From CAZRKC01 sp964600665 (GTDB lineage Bacteria > Bacillota > SLNR01): a stretch of 64,000 nucleotides of DNA. Every line of letters starts with the position of its first letter. Positions within the stretch are counted from its first letter, which is position 1. The DNA lies in the NCBI GenBank assembly GCA_964600665.1, contig CAZRKC010000009.1, positions 12,871 to 76,870 on the forward strand, given 5' to 3'. Shown piece by piece: positions 18,616 to 27,986 of the stretch. The position numbers were made by a program, and so were the translations under genes. Under the pieces are notes generated by a model. That model saw nothing but the letters and a program-made list of their open reading frames with translations, had not been told where the DNA came from and ran no database searches.

Positions 18616-19935
18616 ATGAGTTTATATGAAAAGATTAAAAATAGAGAAGAAAAAATTTCACTTGTTGGTTTAGGTTATGTTGGTATGCCAATAGCAGTTT
18701 CTTTTGCTAAAAATGTTAATGTCATTGGATTTGATATTAGTGAGGAGAAAGTTGAGTTATATAAGAAAGGAATTGATCCAACTAAAGAGGTTGGAGATGA
18801 TGTAATTAAGTCAACAACTGTAGAGTTTACAGCTGATGAGAGCAAACTTAAAGAAGCTAAGTTTCATATTATTGCTGTACCTACTCCGGTTAACGCAGAT
18901 CACACACCCGATCTAAGACCAGTAGAATCAGCAAGTAGAACAGTCGGGCGAAATCTGACTAAGGGATCCATTGTTGTATTTGAGTCCACTGTTTATCCAG
19001 GTGTTACAGAAGAAATCTGTATTCCAATTCTTGAGAAAGAATCAGGATTGAAATGTGGCGAAGATTTCAAGGTGGGTTATTCACCAGAGAGAATCAATCC
19101 TGGTGATAAAGTACATAGACTTGAGACGATTGTAAAAGTTGTATCTGGTATGGATGAAGAGTCACTTGATATTATTGCAAAAGTGTACGAGCTTGTGGTT
19201 GATGCTGGAGTACATAGAGCTGAATCTATAAAAGTGGCTGAAGCTGCAAAGGTTATTGAGAATTCACAAAGAGATATTAATATCGCATTTATGAATGAAC
19301 TTTCCATCATCTTTAATAAAATGGGAATAGATACTAAAGCTGTTCTAAAAGCTGCAGGAACGAAGTGGAACTTCTTGAACTTCTCCCCAGGGTTAGTTGG
19401 TGGACACTGTATTGGTGTGGACCCATATTATCTCACATACAAAGCTGAACAACTAGGATACCACTCACAAATTATTCTTTCTGGTAGGAGAATCAATGAT
19501 GATATGGGCAAATATGTGGTTGAGAATCTAATTAAAAACCTCATTAAAGCAGATGTTCCTGTTAAAGATGCAAAAGTCGCCATTCTAGGCTTTACATTCA
19601 AAGAAAACTGCCCTGATACGAGAAACACTAGAGTTATTGATATTGTCAACGAGCTAAAAGAATATGGAATCAATCCGATGATTGCAGACCCGGAGGCAGA
19701 TGCTGAGGAAGCAAAACAGGAGTATGGCATTATATTTGATTCAGTAGAAGATATAAAAGAGATGGATGCAATTGTTGTTTCAGTTGGACATGACCAATTC
19801 TTAAAATTCACTCAAGAAGACTTCAATAAGATGTTTAAAGAAGGAACTAATGAAAGCAAAGTATTACTTGATATCAAAGGAATCTTGGAAAGAAAAGAGT
19901 ACGAATCAGCTGGATATAAGTATTGGAGATTATGA
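18616..19935 (+). CDS. UDP-N-acetylhexosamine 6-dehydrogenase (TviB/VipA type)
   Basis: This 439-residue nucleotide-sugar dehydrogenase has the Rossmann motif GLGYVGMPIAVSFAKNVNVIGFD. GYSPERINPGD follows, and the catalytic cysteine is in LVGGHCIGVDPYYL. It is longer than the WecC-like enzyme at 1.9 kb and closer to TviB/WbpO, which oxidise UDP-GlcNAc or UDP-GalNAc to the uronic acid. A TviC/WbpP-type 4-epimerase lies at 21661, and together they would supply UDP-GalNAc uronate. AAGGAG lies 8 bases upstream of the ATG. Confidence 0.88.
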   Translation: MSLYEKIKNREEKISLVGLGYVGMPIAVSFAKNVNVIGFDISEEKVELYKKGIDPTKEVGDDVIKSTTVEFTADESKLKEAKFHIIAVPTPVNADHTPDLRPVESASRTVGRNLTKGSIVVFESTVYPGVTEEICIPILEKESGLKCGEDFKVGYSPERINPGDKVHRLETIVKVVSGMDEESLDIIAKVYELVVDAGVHRAESIKVAEAAKVIENSQRDINIAFMNELSIIFNKMGIDTKAVLKAAGTKWNFLNFSPGLVGGHCIGVDPYYLTYKAEQLGYHSQIILSGRRINDDMGKYVVENLIKNLIKADVPVKDAKVAILGFTFKENCPDTRNTRVIDIVNELKEYGINPMIADPEADAEEAKQEYGIIFDSVEDIKEMDAIVVSVGHDQFLKFTQEDFNKMFKEGTNESKVLLDIKGILERKEYESAGYKYWRL

Positions 19936-20885
19936 TGAGTGGTAAATTTGTAATATCGTTAGATTTCGAAAAATATTGGGGAGTAAGAGACCATAAGTCA
20001 ATTAGTGATTATCAAGAGAATTTAGATAATGTTGACTTAATAGTTAAAAGAACCTTAGAACTGTTTGATATGAAAAAAATTCATGCTACATGGGCGATAG
20101 TAGGCTTCATGTTGTTTGAAAATAAAATCCAATTAATAGAAATGCTTGATGAAATTAAACAATTATATTTCGATATTAGTTTGAACCCGTATAAATATAT
20201 TGAATTTAACGAGTTAATACCAAAATATCATTTTTCAATTCAACAAATTAGACAGATTTTATGCACTCCTTTTCAAGAAATTGCATCACATACTTTTTCT
20301 CATTATTACTGTTTAGAAGAAGGACAGAATATTGTTGATTTTAAGTTTGACTGTGATAGGTTTCAAGAAATCTCGAAAGAGTTTGGTATTAATGTTAAAA
20401 CAATCATTTTTCCAAGAAACCAAATAAATACAAATTACTTAGATGTTTTAGTTGAGAATAGTATTTATGCCTACAGAGGAACTGAGGAACATCCAATTTA
20501 TGAGGCCAGCTCAAAACAAAAGAACACAATGCTTAAGAGGATTTTACGTTTCTTAGACAGGTATATTAATTTAACTGGTCATCATACCTATAAAATTGAT
20601 AAATCGTTAAAAGTTATTAATGTAAAATCAAGTCGATTTTTAGCTCCATATAATAAGAAACTGGCTTTGCTTGATATGTTACGATTAAATCGCATAAAAA
20701 AATCAATGACTTATGCTGCCAAGAACAATCAGGTTTTCCATCTTTGGTGGCATCCACATAATTTTGGAAAGAATATTGAGGAAAACTTTAGGTTTTTAAA
20801 TGGAATAATTTCACACTATCAGTATTTGAATTCACATTATGGATTTGAGAGCAAAAATATTAACGAAATCGTATCGGAGATGTAG
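19932..20885 (+). CDS. Polysaccharide deacetylase-like (NodB fold) protein
   Basis: This protein of about 317 residues starts KFVISLDFEKYWGVRD. It carries the NodB pattern: the first aspartate in SLDFE, ATWAIVGFMLFEN, then ASHTFSHYYC with the metal-binding HxxxH. The C-terminal WWHPHNFG is also typical. Such enzymes remove acetyl groups from N-acetylated sugars. It has no signal peptide, so it would act in the cytoplasm on a lipid-linked intermediate. The start overlaps the previous stop (ATGATGA). A formyltransferase follows 3 bases after its stop, suggesting that a freed amine is re-capped with a formyl group. Confidence 0.75.
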   Translation: MMSGKFVISLDFEKYWGVRDHKSISDYQENLDNVDLIVKRTLELFDMKKIHATWAIVGFMLFENKIQLIEMLDEIKQLYFDISLNPYKYIEFNELIPKYHFSIQQIRQILCTPFQEIASHTFSHYYCLEEGQNIVDFKFDCDRFQEISKEFGINVKTIIFPRNQINTNYLDVLVENSIYAYRGTEEHPIYEASSKQKNTMLKRILRFLDRYINLTGHHTYKIDKSLKVINVKSSRFLAPYNKKLALLDMLRLNRIKKSMTYAAKNNQVFHLWWHPHNFGKNIEENFRFLNGIISHYQYLNSHYGFESKNINEIVSEM

Positions 20886-20888
20886 GCT

Positions 20889-21647
20889 ATGAAAATAGTA
20901 ATGTTAGCAGGTAAAGGGGACTCATCAAAGTTTGTTTTTAACGAGATCCAAAAGTATTATCCAATAATCAAGGTTTTAGAGGAAGAGAGTCCAAACAAAT
21001 TCAATATGATACGTAACCGTGTTAGAAGAGTTGGATGGATCAATGTTATTGGACAGATAATGTTTCTTTTGTTCAGCAAACTGCTTAAAGTTAAATCCAA
21101 AAATAGGATTAAAAAACTAATTGAGGACTACGAACTAAGCAAATCACCTATCAATGAAAGAGTATTGAAACATGTAACAAGTGTAAATTCTGATGAAGCT
21201 ATAGAAGAACTAAAGCATTTGGACCCAGATATAGTTATCGTAAACGGAACTCGAATTATTTCTCAGAAAGTGCTCTCATCTGTAAGGGCTAAATTCATTA
21301 ATACACATTTAGGTATTACACCTAAATATAGAGGCGTTCATGGGGGGTATTGGGCAATTGCCAATAACGATATGGGGAATTGTGGTACCACAGTTCATTT
21401 AGTAGATAAAGGTATCGATACAGGAGGTATACTATACCAAGGTGTTATTAAAATAGACTCAAGTGATAATTACTGCACTTATCCAATACATCAAGTTAGT
21501 ATTGGAATTAAACTAATGCTGAAAGCTTTAGGTGATGCCGAAAAGAATAATTTACGCATTGTTGAAAATGATTTAGAGTCAAAACTTTGGTATCATCCTG
21601 AAATTTGGACGTATATTAAGAATTATCTGTTATGGAAAATAAAGTGA
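20889..21647 (+). CDS. Formyltransferase-family protein (sugar N-formyltransferase candidate)
   Basis: This 252-residue protein has a C-terminal formyltransferase domain. It shows the catalytic asparagine in IVIVNGTRIIS, the HLGITPKYRGVHGGYWAI motif with the catalytic histidine, and a downstream aspartate in HLVDKGIDTGGIL. These are the N-H-D residues of 10-formyl-tetrahydrofolate-dependent enzymes. It lacks the tRNA-binding C-terminal domain of Fmt. In a polysaccharide cluster directly after a deacetylase, N-formylation of an amino sugar is the best reading. Confidence 0.78.
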   Translation: MKIVMLAGKGDSSKFVFNEIQKYYPIIKVLEEESPNKFNMIRNRVRRVGWINVIGQIMFLLFSKLLKVKSKNRIKKLIEDYELSKSPINERVLKHVTSVNSDEAIEELKHLDPDIVIVNGTRIISQKVLSSVRAKFINTHLGITPKYRGVHGGYWAIANNDMGNCGTTVHLVDKGIDTGGILYQGVIKIDSSDNYCTYPIHQVSIGIKLMLKALGDAEKNNLRIVENDLESKLWYHPEIWTYIKNYLLWKIK

Positions 21648-21660
21648 GGCGAATTATTTT

Positions 21661-22635
21661 ATGGGATATGAAAATATAACATTTGAAAAAGATAGTGTAT
21701 TTCTCGTAACAGGTGGAGCTGGTTTTATTGGCTCCAACTTGTGCGAAGTTTTACTAGATAAAGGTTATAAGGTGAGATGTCTAGATGATCTTTCTAATGG
21801 CAAACAGGCTAATGTTGATTTGTTTATTGATAATCCTAAGTATACATTTATAAAAGGGGACATAAGAGATCTAGATACTTGTATGAAGGCTTGTGAAGGC
21901 GTTGATTATGTCCTTAATCAAGCGGCTTGGGGAAGTGTTCCGAGAAGTATCGAGATGCCTTTACTATATGAAGAAATAAATATTAGAGGAACACTTAACA
22001 TGATGGAGGCTGCGAGGCTAAACAGAGTGAAGAAGTTTGTCTACGCTTCCAGTTCATCTGTTTATGGGGATGAGCCCAATCTCCCAAAACAAGAAGGCAG
22101 AGAAGGAAATTTACTATCTCCATATGCCTTAACTAAAATGGTTGATGAGGAATATGCAAAGCTTTATTCAAAATTATATGGATTAGATACTTACGGACTA
22201 AGATACTTTAATGTATTTGGGAAAAGACAAGATCCTAATGGTGCCTATGCTGCTGTCATTCCTAAGTTTATAAAACAATTGCTTAATGATGAACAACCAA
22301 CAATAAATGGTGATGGAAATCAAAGTAGGGATTTTACTTATATTGAAAATGTGATTGAAGCTAATCTAAAATCTTGTAAGGCATCATCCGAAGTTGCTGG
22401 AGAAGCTTTTAATATTGCTTATGGTGGAAGAGAATATCTAATTGATGTCTATAATTCCCTTTGCAAAGCTCTAGGGAAAAATGTAGAACCCGTTTTTGGG
22501 CCGGATAGAAAAGGTGACATTAAGCATAGTAATGCTGATATCAGCAAGGCGAAAGAAATGATTGGATATAACCCTAGCTGGAGTTTTGAACGAGGCATAG
22601 AAGCTGCAATAGAATGGTATAGAAAGAACCTATAA
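21661..22635 (+). CDS. UDP-N-acetylhexosamine 4-epimerase (TviC/WbpP type)
   Basis: This 324-residue extended SDR has VTGGAGFIGSNLCEVLL at residues 17-33, the serine triplet in YASSSSVYGDEP, and the catalytic tyrosine in SPYALTKMVDEEYA. LNQAAWGSVPRSIE and RYFNVFGKRQDPNGAYAAVIPKF are distinctive of WbpP/TviC, which act on N-acetylated or uronic acid UDP-sugars rather than on UDP-glucose. Together with the dehydrogenase at 18616 it should form UDP-GalNAc uronate. Confidence 0.88.
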   Translation: MGYENITFEKDSVFLVTGGAGFIGSNLCEVLLDKGYKVRCLDDLSNGKQANVDLFIDNPKYTFIKGDIRDLDTCMKACEGVDYVLNQAAWGSVPRSIEMPLLYEEINIRGTLNMMEAARLNRVKKFVYASSSSVYGDEPNLPKQEGREGNLLSPYALTKMVDEEYAKLYSKLYGLDTYGLRYFNVFGKRQDPNGAYAAVIPKFIKQLLNDEQPTINGDGNQSRDFTYIENVIEANLKSCKASSEVAGEAFNIAYGGREYLIDVYNSLCKALGKNVEPVFGPDRKGDIKHSNADISKAKEMIGYNPSWSFERGIEAAIEWYRKNL

Positions 22636-22675
22636 AATGTTCTGGTGCTTAAATAAATAATGAATGGATGATTTT

Positions 22676-23824
22676 ATGAAGAAAATAATTTATATGGGGC
22701 CAATGGAATTTCCCGATAAGAATGCTGCAGCACAAAGGGTCTTGAATATTAGCAAAATTTTATCCGAATTAGGATACGAAGTAATCCTAATAGGTTATAA
22801 TCGACAATTAAACTTAATGAACAATGCTTATCATCATTCAAAAGTCGGTGGATTTGAATGTTACGAATACCCCTACCCAGAAACAAAAATAAATTGGTTT
22901 AATAAAGTAATTAGCACAAAAGAATTTGAGCTAGTTTTTGAGAAACACAATCCAGAGGATATCGAAGCTGTTATTCTTTATAATTACTATTCAATTGCAT
23001 CGATGAGAATCAAGAAAATATTATCCGAGTTCAATGTAAAAGTTATTTCTGATATAACAGAGTGGTACAGCAATTCTAGAAACATATTTAAGAATATAGA
23101 TAATTTTTTTCGGATGAGATTTGTAAACTTAAAGATGGACGCAAATATTTGTATTAGCAAATACTTAGAAAAATATTACCATGAAAGAAAATGTAAAACT
23201 GCATATATTCCGGCAATAGTGGATTCTCATAATACAAAATGGAATAATTGTCATTGGGAAAGACCAGGTTATCCAAGAGTAATTTCATACGTTGGTTCTC
23301 CAGGAATTCGAGAAGGGAAAGATAGATTAGATATAATTGTTGAGTCTTTCAAAAAAGTAAGAGAAAAGAATATAAAGTATTTGTTAAATATTGTAGGGAT
23401 CAATAAAGAAGATTTTCTTAAATTTTACCCGGATTACAGTAAACACGATTTTGAAGATATCAACTTTTACGGAAAGGTAAATCACGAGATTGCCTTAAAT
23501 ATCATTAAGAAGTCTGATTACACTATTTTTTTTAGAGAAATAAATAGAGTTACTACTGCAGGTTTTCCAACTAAGTTAGGTGAAAGTTTTGCATGCGGAG
23601 TACCAGTTATTACAAATTCAACAAGTGATATTTCAGATTTTCTCATTGATGAAGAAAATGGATTTATTGCTCAAAACTTTGACTTAGAGAGTCTTGTTGA
23701 GACAATAGAAAAAGCATTGTTGATTGATGATGAGAAATTAACTGAAATGCATACCAGTTGTAGAATAAAGAATATGCTTGATGTTAGTAATTACTACAAT
23801 GAATTAGGAATGTTGTTTGATTAA
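22676..23824 (+). CDS. Glycosyltransferase family 4
   Basis: This 382-residue GT-B-type enzyme has an N-terminal MGPMEFPDKNAAAQRVLNISKIL. The donor-domain sequences are ISYVGSPGIREGKDRLDI and FPTKLGESFACGVPVITN. It presumably adds one sugar of the repeat unit. The ATG at 22664 is an in-frame alternative start. Neither start has a strong ribosome site, so translation may be modest. Confidence 0.8.
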   Translation: MKKIIYMGPMEFPDKNAAAQRVLNISKILSELGYEVILIGYNRQLNLMNNAYHHSKVGGFECYEYPYPETKINWFNKVISTKEFELVFEKHNPEDIEAVILYNYYSIASMRIKKILSEFNVKVISDITEWYSNSRNIFKNIDNFFRMRFVNLKMDANICISKYLEKYYHERKCKTAYIPAIVDSHNTKWNNCHWERPGYPRVISYVGSPGIREGKDRLDIIVESFKKVREKNIKYLLNIVGINKEDFLKFYPDYSKHDFEDINFYGKVNHEIALNIIKKSDYTIFFREINRVTTAGFPTKLGESFACGVPVITNSTSDISDFLIDEENGFIAQNFDLESLVETIEKALLIDDEKLTEMHTSCRIKNMLDVSNYYNELGMLFD

Positions 23825-23845
23825 ATATTTAGGAAAGGGATGCTT

Positions 23846-24865
23846 ATGTTTAAAGATAAAACATTACTTATAACAGGTGGAACAGGATCATTTGGGAATG
23901 CAGTGATGAAGAGATTCCTTGATACAGATATCAAAGAAATTCGCATTTTTTCTCGTGATGAGAAGAAACAAGATGATATGAGGAAGCTATATAAAAATGA
24001 TAAATTAAAGTTCTACATAGGAGATGTTAGAGATCTCGCAAGTGTTAAAAATGCCATGCATGGAGTAGATTATATCTTTCATGCAGCTGCTCTTAAGCAA
24101 GTACCTTCCTGTGAGTTCTTTCCTCTTGAGGCGGTAAAAACTAATGTATTAGGAACAGATAATGTTCTAACAGGTGCAATTGAGATGGGAGTTAAAAAGG
24201 TCATTTGCCTTTCTACTGATAAAGCAGCTTACCCGATTAACGCTATGGGCATCTCGAAAGCTATGATGGAGAAAGTTTTTGTCGCAAAAGCAAAGACTGT
24301 TGAGCCTGAAAGAACGCTAATCTGTGGTACAAGATATGGGAATGTAATGGCATCTAGGGGTTCTGTAATTCCGTTGTTTATTGATCAGATTAAGAGTGGA
24401 CAACCACTTACCGTGACAGACCCAAATATGACAAGATTCTTAATGAGCCTAGAAGAAGCTGTAGAACTTGTTGTATTTGCATTTCAGAATGCGGAAGCCG
24501 GAGACATAATGGTTCAGAAGTCACCTGCATCAACTATAGGGGACTTAGCTCAAGCAGTTAAAGAACTCTTTAAAGTAGATAATGAAATCAAAGTCATTGG
24601 AACACGTCATGGCGAAAAGCTTTATGAAACACTTCTAACCAAAGAAGAGCATGTTGTGGCTAAGGACATGGGTGGGTTCTATAGAGTGCCTGCTGATAAG
24701 AGAGACTTAAACTATGACAAATACTTTGTTGAAGGGGATCAAAAGCTTTCATCAGAAGATGAGTATAACTCTCATAATACAGAAAGGCTTAACATAGAAC
24801 AGATTAAAGAAAAGCTACTTCAGCTTGATTATGTAAGAGAACAATTGGAAAGTTGGGATAGATGA
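23846..24865 (+). CDS. capE: UDP-GlcNAc 4,6-dehydratase/5-epimerase (CapE)
   Basis: This 339-residue soluble SDR has LITGGTGSFGNAVMKRFL at its N-terminus. Its catalytic region CLSTDKAAYPINAMGISKAMMEK carries methionine in place of the usual tyrosine (MGISK), as in inverting CapE/FlaA1-type dehydratases. C-terminal motifs RHGEKLYETLLTKEE and the final LNIEQIKEKLLQLDYV are typical of CapE/WbjB. It performs the first step of UDP-L-FucNAc synthesis. The start at 23846 follows AGGAAAGGG. It overlaps capF by the ATGATGA arrangement, which indicates translational coupling. Confidence 0.93.
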   Translation: MFKDKTLLITGGTGSFGNAVMKRFLDTDIKEIRIFSRDEKKQDDMRKLYKNDKLKFYIGDVRDLASVKNAMHGVDYIFHAAALKQVPSCEFFPLEAVKTNVLGTDNVLTGAIEMGVKKVICLSTDKAAYPINAMGISKAMMEKVFVAKAKTVEPERTLICGTRYGNVMASRGSVIPLFIDQIKSGQPLTVTDPNMTRFLMSLEEAVELVVFAFQNAEAGDIMVQKSPASTIGDLAQAVKELFKVDNEIKVIGTRHGEKLYETLLTKEEHVVAKDMGGFYRVPADKRDLNYDKYFVEGDQKLSSEDEYNSHNTERLNIEQIKEKLLQLDYVREQLESWDR

Positions 24866-25974
24866 TGAAAATCTTAGTCACTGGGGCAAAAGGCTTCATA
24901 GGAAAAAACTTAATAGCAGAGCTGAGAAATAGAAAGCACACTGATATTTTTGAATATGGCAGAGATACGGATCCTTCTTTGCTTGATGGGTTCTGTAAAG
25001 AAGCTGACTTTGTATTTCATCTTGCAGGGGTAAATCGACCAAAAGAACAATCTGAATTTATGGAGGGTAACTTTGGATTCACCTCAGATCTATTAAATTC
25101 TCTCAAGAAACATAATAACACCTGCCCGGTGATGATTTCATCGTCTATTCAAGCTGAGTTAGATAATCCTTATGGTGAAAGTAAGAAGGCGGGAGAAGAC
25201 CTTCTGTTTTCTTATAGTGAAGAAACAGGGTCGAAAGTTCTTGTTTACAGATTTCCTAATGTATTCGGTAAATGGTGTAGACCGAATTATAACAGTGCAG
25301 TAGCTACTTTCTGCCATAATATTGCACATGATCTTCCTATCCAAGTGAATGATACCAGTGTACTAATGAATCTTGTATATATTGATGATGTGGTTAATGA
25401 ACTGGTTAATGCTTTTGAAGGAAAAGAAAATAAAGTAGATTCATTCTGCGAAGTTCCTGTGGTACATACTATCACCCTTGGCGAAATAGTAGATTTGATT
25501 TATACATTTAAGAAGAGTCGAGAAGATAGGTCAGTGCCGAATATGTCGGATGCATTTACAAAGAAGCTCTACAGTACATATCTAAGCTACTTACCAGAAA
25601 ATCAGTTTAGTTATGATTTAAAGATGAACGTGGATCAGAGAGGATCATTTACTGAATTTATAAAAACTCCTGATCGTGGCCAAGTTTCAGTTAATATCTC
25701 AAAACCTGGAATTACAAAAGGGAATCACTGGCACCACACTAAAAATGAAAAATTCCTAGTGGTAAGTGGCAAAGGGGTTATTCGCTTTAGAAAGATAGAT
25801 TCAGATGAAGTGTTAGAGTATTTCGTAAGTGGTGACAAGATGAAAGTTGTTGATATCCCAACAGGTTATACACACAACATAGAAAATCTGGGTGATTCGG
25901 ATATGGTAACAATTATGTGGGCCAATGAGTCATTTAACCCTGAAAAACCTGATACTCATTATTTGGAGGTATAA
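24865..25974 (+). CDS. capF: Bifunctional UDP-2-acetamido-2,6-dideoxy-hexose reductase/epimerase (CapF)
   Basis: This 369-residue protein has the two-domain CapF layout. The N-terminal SDR domain (KILVTGAKGFIGKNLIAEL, HLAGVNRP) covers residues 1 to about 245. The C-terminal cupin domain (GITKGNHWHHTKNEKFLVVSGKG, PTGYTHNIENLG) holds the metal-binding histidines. CapF carries out the middle epimerisation and reduction steps between CapE and CapG. It lies between those genes with 1-base overlap and 3-base spacing, the standard capEFG order. Confidence 0.93.
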   Translation: MKILVTGAKGFIGKNLIAELRNRKHTDIFEYGRDTDPSLLDGFCKEADFVFHLAGVNRPKEQSEFMEGNFGFTSDLLNSLKKHNNTCPVMISSSIQAELDNPYGESKKAGEDLLFSYSEETGSKVLVYRFPNVFGKWCRPNYNSAVATFCHNIAHDLPIQVNDTSVLMNLVYIDDVVNELVNAFEGKENKVDSFCEVPVVHTITLGEIVDLIYTFKKSREDRSVPNMSDAFTKKLYSTYLSYLPENQFSYDLKMNVDQRGSFTEFIKTPDRGQVSVNISKPGITKGNHWHHTKNEKFLVVSGKGVIRFRKIDSDEVLEYFVSGDKMKVVDIPTGYTHNIENLGDSDMVTIMWANESFNPEKPDTHYLEV

Positions 25975-25977
25975 CCG

Positions 25978-27123
25978 ATGAAGAAATTAAAAGTTATGAC
26001 AGTCGTTGGCACTAGACCAGAAATAATAAGACTTTCAGCTGTTATTAATAAATTAGATGAATCTGAAGCGATAGATCATGTTCTTGTGCATACAGGACAG
26101 AATTATGACTATGAATTAAATGAAGTGTTCTTCAATGACTTCAAATTAAAGAAACCGGATTATTTCTTGAATGCTGCAACGGGAACTGCTGTTGAGACGA
26201 TTGGTAACATTCTAGTTAAAATTGACCCAATTCTTGAAGAAGTAAAGCCTGATGCCTTTTTAGTGTTAGGGGATACAAATAGCTGCTTATGCGCTATAGC
26301 TGCTAAAAGAAGACATATTCCAATCTTTCACATGGAAGCTGGTAACAGATGCTTTGATCAGAGAGTTCCTGAAGAGACAAATAGAAAGATTGTGGACCAT
26401 ACAGCAGATATTAATCTTACTTATAGTGATATTGCTAGAGAATATCTCTTAAGAGAAGGTCTTCCTGCAGATAGAGTGATTAAGACGGGTAGCCCGATGT
26501 TTGAGGTGCTTAATTCTAGAAAAGATGATATTGAAAAATCAGATGTTCTTGAAAGGTTAGGGCTCGAAGCTGAGAAGTATTTTGTAGTGTCTGCTCATAG
26601 AGAAGAGAATATCAGCTCTGAACAGAACTTCATGGATTTAGTAGAGAGCTTAAACACAATAGCAGAAAAATATCAGATGCCATTAATTGTTAGCACACAC
26701 CCAAGAACAAGAAAGATGATTGAAGCAAAAGGAATTGAGTTCAATCCATTGGTTAGAACTATGAAGCCACTTGGATTTAATGATTATGTAAAACTCCAAA
26801 AAAATGCAAGGGCTGTTTTAAGTGATAGCGGAACAATCAGTGAAGAATCATCCATTCTTGGATTTAGGGCACTTAATATTAGAGAAGTCCATGAAAGACC
26901 TGAGGCAATGGAAGAAGCATCGGTTATGATGGTGGGTCTTAAGAAAGAAAGAATTCTTCAGGGGCTAAAAATACTGGAAACACAAGGAAAAGGTACATTA
27001 AGGTTGGTTACAGATTATAGTACGCCAAATGTGTCGGATAAGGTATTAAGGATTATTTTATCTTATACAGATTACGTGAATAGAATTGTTTGGGGAAAAA
27101 GAGAAAGCGAAGGTACACCATAA
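25978..27123 (+). CDS. capG: UDP-N-acetyl-sugar 2-epimerase (CapG/WbjD)
   Basis: This 381-residue enzyme has the non-hydrolysing UDP-GlcNAc 2-epimerase fold: VVGTRPEIIRLSAVI, HTGQNYDYELNEVFF, HMEAGNRCFDQRVPEETNRKIVDH, and SDSGTISEESSILGF. In capEFG context it makes UDP-L-FucNAc by inversion at C2. The stop overlaps the next gene's ATG (ATAATG). Confidence 0.92.
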   Translation: MKKLKVMTVVGTRPEIIRLSAVINKLDESEAIDHVLVHTGQNYDYELNEVFFNDFKLKKPDYFLNAATGTAVETIGNILVKIDPILEEVKPDAFLVLGDTNSCLCAIAAKRRHIPIFHMEAGNRCFDQRVPEETNRKIVDHTADINLTYSDIAREYLLREGLPADRVIKTGSPMFEVLNSRKDDIEKSDVLERLGLEAEKYFVVSAHREENISSEQNFMDLVESLNTIAEKYQMPLIVSTHPRTRKMIEAKGIEFNPLVRTMKPLGFNDYVKLQKNARAVLSDSGTISEESSILGFRALNIREVHERPEAMEEASVMMVGLKKERILQGLKILETQGKGTLRLVTDYSTPNVSDKVLRIILSYTDYVNRIVWGKRESEGTP

Positions 27124-27938
27124 TGAAGTATTATTTTGTTGCAGTAAATTATAATGGTTCTGATTTTACAAAAGAGTATATAGATAGCGTTAACAATATA
27201 ATAACAGTACCTGAAGACGAAATTCATATAATTATTGTCGATAATGCTTCAAATGAAAATGATAAAGAAAAATTGACATCCATTGAGAAACGCTGTAACA
27301 ATCTTGAGATAATTTTCTCCGCAGAGAACGTAGGATATTTCAAGGGATTAAATAAAGGTATCGAGATTGTTAAAAAAGATAAAGATTCGATTATTATTGT
27401 GGGAAATAACGACTTAACATTCGATCGTAGTTTTATAGAAAATCTAAAAAAAATTGATTATGCCGAAGATGTTCTTGTTATAGCCCCAAACATAATAACT
27501 AAAGATGGCAGGCAACAAAATCCTCATGTAATTAAGGAAGTACCTAGAGTTGAAAGAATAAAAGTTGCATTATACAATTCAAATTATTACGTTGGCCAAG
27601 CGTTTAGATTTGTAAATCAGAGAATTAAAAAGCTAAGAAATAAGCCAGTACCTCTAACAAATAACTTTGGCCAGATGAAAATCAAAAGAGGTATAGGCGC
27701 TTGTTATATTTTAACACCAAACTTTTTTGATCATTTTAGAAAGCTAGATGATAGGGTGTTCATGTGGGGCGAAGAAGCCCTACTTTCAAATCAAATAGAA
27801 AGTGTCGGCGGATCAACCTTGTATGATCCAACGATTATAATAACGCATCATGAAAGCGCAAGTGTAAAAAGCATTCAATCGAAGAAGAAATACTATATGG
27901 TTAAAGAGTCATACAAAGTTTACAAGAAGTATTTGTAG
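27123..27938 (+). CDS. Glycosyltransferase family 2
   Basis: This 271-residue GT-A-type enzyme starts YYFVAVNYNGSDFTKEYIDSV. It has the nucleotide-binding VDNASNEND, then SAENVGYFKGLNKGIE, the metal-binding NNDLTF (in place of DDD/DxD), and the acceptor region RVFMWGEEALLSNQIE. The pattern is close to rhamnosyltransferase-like GT2 proteins, and dTDP-rhamnose genes follow in the cluster. The ATG at 27123 overlaps the capG stop. Confidence 0.85.
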   Translation: MKYYFVAVNYNGSDFTKEYIDSVNNIITVPEDEIHIIIVDNASNENDKEKLTSIEKRCNNLEIIFSAENVGYFKGLNKGIEIVKKDKDSIIIVGNNDLTFDRSFIENLKKIDYAEDVLVIAPNIITKDGRQQNPHVIKEVPRVERIKVALYNSNYYVGQAFRFVNQRIKKLRNKPVPLTNNFGQMKIKRGIGACYILTPNFFDHFRKLDDRVFMWGEEALLSNQIESVGGSTLYDPTIIITHHESASVKSIQSKKKYYMVKESYKVYKKYL

Positions 27939-27986
27939 ATACTTGTTTTATAACTTGGTCAACAATATCTACATAGGGGGTGCAGC

